Of a DNA stretch of 64,000 bases, positions 61,104-64,000 are shown piece after piece (positions within the stretch are counted from its first letter, which is position 1; every line of letters starts with the position of its first letter). Under the pieces are notes generated by a model. That model saw nothing but the letters and a program-made list of their open reading frames with translations. It had not been told where the DNA came from and searched no databases. Origin of the DNA: Muricea muricata (Eukaryota > Cnidaria > Anthozoa > Malacalcyonacea > Plexauridae); the NCBI GenBank assembly GCA_963855995.1, contig OY979718.1, positions 41,227,559-41,291,558 on the forward strand. The letters are read 5' to 3'. Both the position numbers and the translations under genes were made by a program.

Positions 61104-61618
61104 GTCGACGAGGCGTATTTCGAAACCGTAGACAGTCAGTCGCATCATTGATGGTAAGTCGCATCTTTAATGGTCGGTGGCATTATTGATCTCGATCTCA
61201 AGCCTATGTGTCTGATAAAGCTAATGGATTTTTCTTTTTACTCCGGAGTTTTACATTCGCCTCGTTTCTGTTTTTTTTCTTTTTATTAAAATTTTAAATA
61301 ATCCAATCCCTGACCCAAACTTTAAACCTAACCCTTTTAAAAATCGTATAAAAGTAAAAAAATATAAGAAAAAAAGTTTGATGAACTTTGAAAATAAAAA
61401 AACCTCGGATGGGATTCGAACCCCTGCCCAATCTATTTGAAGTCGCACGCCCAGGCGACTGAGCTAATAACGAGCTTGCTGGAGACCGTCGAAACAATTT
61501 GTATTTGTAATACAACTTCGTCTAATCGACACGAGAGGAATCTGGGAACGAGATCAATGATGCGACTGACTATCGATGATGCGACTGACTGTCTACGGTT
61601 TCGAAATATGCGTCGACG
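61104..61618. mobile_element. TIR element of about 515 bp with internal tRNA-like unit
   Basis: The left arm (61104-61192) has gcgtatttcgaaaccgtaga then cagtcagtcgcatcattgat. The right arm (61547-61618) carries the same in inverted orientation. Each arm repeats the block gtcgcatcattgat two or three times in slightly altered form, so the TIRs are internally tandem. No transposase. A tRNA-like pol III unit lies between the arms. Confidence 0.7.
61394..61475 (-). ncRNA. tRNA-like pol III transcription unit (degenerate)
   Basis: On the minus strand a perfect-looking A box tagctcagtcg (61466-61456) and B box ggttcgaatcc (61422-61412) are spaced as in a tRNA gene. They are followed by T7 (61402-61396), a pol III terminator. 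A D-arm GCTC/GGGC can pair, but the acceptor stem and anticodon stem do not, so it is not a working tRNA. It may be a tRNA pseudogene or the head of a tRNA-derived SINE. Confidence 0.5.
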
Positions 61619-61662
61619 AGTACATGCGGCTAACCTTCATTTTGTATTGAGGTTTCAGAGAT

Positions 61663-61738
61663 ACTAGCTATTTGACTACTAGATCTAGCTATTTGACTAC
61701 TAGATCTAGCTATTTGACTACTAGATCTAGCTATTTGA
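61663..61738 (+). repeat. 21-bp tandem repeat
   Basis: Unit ctagctatttgactactagat repeated about three and a half times with almost no change. Confidence 0.85.
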
Positions 61739-61739
61739 A

Positions 61740-64000
61740 GCTAGCCAAAAAGCAAATATCTACTGCAGTAGATAGACTTGTTTGTGTTGTGTTGCGGACC
61801 ATGCAATTACTGGATAAGACATGTATTGCAAAATTATTAATAACAATTACAGTACATGTCCGAATATTTTTTGTTAATTTGACAAATAATTGCTTCTCTA
61901 TTTGTAATTAGACTCCTCTAATTCATTTGAAGGTCTTGTTGAGAAGGAACTGCAAGGGTTAAAATGAGTTGCTCTTCTGTTCTACATGACCTATTCAATC
62001 GGCACCGATGCGAAATATTCACTTGCTTTGTATACTGCAAGATGGCCATCAATTTCCGGAGTCTTCTGCTGCATCGAATCTCCTGGCCATGTGCAGAGTT
62101 ATCCTGTTAGCCTACTAAAAAGAGCATATTAAGAATATGAAAAAAGAGAAGGCTGACGAACCTCATTAAAAAAATGCAAAAAACTTGATTAAAAGCCTTT
62201 ATTATGAAAACAATATGTCAGTAAAATAATAAGGAACATCTGAATTCAAATAGGAAAACGTCCTGTTTTAGATTTGGAGTATATTGATATGGCTTTACGA
62301 TCTAATCAATGCTTTCCGGAGGTTAACGTCAGACCGTAAATTTTATTATTTTTATTTGCATGGAAGTTAGAACGCGAACTGGACTGTGTTGTAGCTTTGT
62401 GTCAGCCACGCCGATGAGTGGAAATTCTAGTTCGACACTGTAAGTCACACGTTTTGCCTCGCAATAGCAGCCGAGTTTCACCGCATGTGTTTTAGCGTGC
62501 TATCAAAATCTGAGAACAATGCGATCTATACATGATACTTTTTCTGAAAAAAATGAAATTATATGCGATGGTGTTACAATATCATTTTTCTCAGCAAATA
62601 AAACGCCATTGTTGTGAGTTGGGCAAATCGTGTAGGCTATATATGCCATTATGAGATGTCCAACGGCGTAAATGTCAGTGAAAATTTTCCCCGTACCAGC
62701 TGTTCTCTATTGTCCAATCAAAATAAAGAAAGTTCCCCGAAGAGCATCTTATCTTCGCACGTTTTGCAACGTGTCACTCCGCTTCGAAATGCCCTGAAGT
62801 AGAATTGCATACATCTTGATTGAAATCTCATTCAAGCCGTCAGTCAATTCCTCGCATATAGCGCATTTATAAATATAGAGTAAAAAGCGTCAAAACAATA
62901 CATTGAATGAATTAAAGAGAGGCTGGTATCCAGCTGTCTCCGGCGATTCTAACGTCCGATTGGTTAATCTTTCATTGTCAAACATTGATTGGCTGATGAT
63001 ATTTATATAATCATACAGCAAAATAATGCTCGCAAAAAGCTGCAGCCGCGTTGGCATTATACAAACTTTAGGAATAACAATATAATCACCCTAAAAAGTA
63101 TTATAAAAGGCAGTTGTGCTAAAGGGAAAGCGATTACTTCGTATATAAGGTAGGTTAAAGGACGAATGAAGTTCAAATTGCAAATTTTAATCTTAATTCT
63201 TGCAGACGAGTCAATTTCTATCGACAAAACATGTGTATACTAAACTATATGTTTATACGATTTGCGGTTTGTTGTTAATAAATAATATATTCACTCAAGC
63301 CCCCGCATTCAGAATTAACTGTGTAAGTTTCAGAATGACTAGCGAGTTATAAGGTTATATTTTCGCGGTCTTAAAAAATACACTTTAGTGTAGGCGTTGG
63401 TGCTATTAAATTTGATTAACGAGCGAAAAACTGTCATTGACACTTTACTTTTAATTTGATGTTGCCTGCCTATAATATATACTTCTACTTCATATCATAC
63501 ACAGTTATATTCAGTTTTAGTGGGAACCTGGATAGCGATGCAAAGGATTCGCAAAAAGATCTATATTTCTATATGAATCATTAATTTTAAAATGGACCTG
63601 TGATCTCTTAATCATAACGATCGCTTGAATACACGAGTCTACAGTATGCTTCAAGGCACGCGCTGGATTTTTTAAACTTTTCACTTTGAGAAATTTCTTT
63701 AATCCTGTTCAACCGTTTTCAAATGTTAAGCGCTATATGATTTGAGACTGCTTAGTGCCTATACAAATTCTTTGAAATTTTTGCTGTATCCGGAATTATG
63801 TTAGACCTTTTAAAAACGCGTCGCATTGTTAAGGAAATCGGGGAGTTATCGTTCCTACCCGCACTCAAGCTTAAGTTCTAATAACGCAACATATTTTTAT
63901 TTGAATGTCATGTTTAGGCAAAAATTTTAAATTTATATCATCGTACTTATCAGCATTCATAGTGCAGATGAAAGCAAATTGTGCAAGTGTATTTTGTGCA
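61740..64000. other. Right-end region without recognised genes
   Basis: Short frames only (for example 61672-61911, which is the tandem repeat plus flank, and 62614-62802). A GC-richer patch with CCAAT-like motifs around 62690-62780 and 62950-62990 could be regulatory, but nothing can be assigned. Confidence 0.35.

Noticed and set aside
61394-61475. A functional tRNA gene
   Set aside because: A and B boxes and terminator are present, but the acceptor and anticodon stems do not pair, so it was kept only as a tRNA-like unit.
1-64000. CRISPR arrays, operons, rRNA genes
   Set aside because: The tandem repeats found are short and spacerless, the genes are spliced, and nothing resembles rRNA; this is animal nuclear DNA.

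Overview
The window is eukaryotic nuclear DNA from an animal. It is AT-rich, has spliced genes with short exons and introns from a few hundred bases to 15 kb, and is full of terminal-inverted-repeat (TIR) DNA transposons. The mix of P-element/THAP9-like, hAT, Harbinger-type, Mutator-like, pogo-like and Penelope-type remnants suggests a marine invertebrate. My best guess is a cnidarian, possibly an anthozoan; this rests on general impression only. Nothing prokaryotic, no CRISPR array and no rRNA gene was seen.

Layout. (1) 1-11.06 kb, minus strand: a secreted PDGF/VEGF-type growth factor gene. I see a signal-peptide exon (10860-10931), a 9.9 kb intron and two further exons (859-970, 471-638); the gene runs off the left edge. 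(2) 11.1-27.1 kb: no gene I can support, with a Penelope-type reverse transcriptase relic, an 8-bp-TSD hAT MITE and several hairpin or tandem repeats. (3) 27.1-27.8 kb: two adjacent TIR elements, each with a 9-bp target duplication; the second carries a RecQ-type helicase fragment. (4) 27.9-35.6 kb, plus strand: a complete eight-exon COMMD6-like gene (199 residues), whose introns hold several MITEs, one with a 110-codon ORF. (5) 35.6-40.2 kb: three TIR elements in a row, the last a long-TIR element with a TA duplication that contains a second TIR element with a possible two-exon mini-gene. (6) 40.7-60.3 kb, plus strand: a complete five-exon pyrroline-5-carboxylate reductase gene (272 residues). 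Its 15 kb first intron holds a near-intact hAT transposon, an antisense 78-residue CCHC zinc-knuckle gene, a broken P-element-type transposase and a LINE fragment. (7) 60.3-64 kb: a TIR element with a tRNA-like pol III unit and a 21-bp tandem repeat; no host gene recognised.

The host genes (growth factor, COMMD6, PYCR, zinc knuckle) are functionally unrelated. The main story is repeated transposon insertion into their introns and flanks, including nesting, apparent capture of host-like coding pieces and foldback structures. All exon models were assembled by eye from reading frame, splice dinucleotides and phase, without transcripts.
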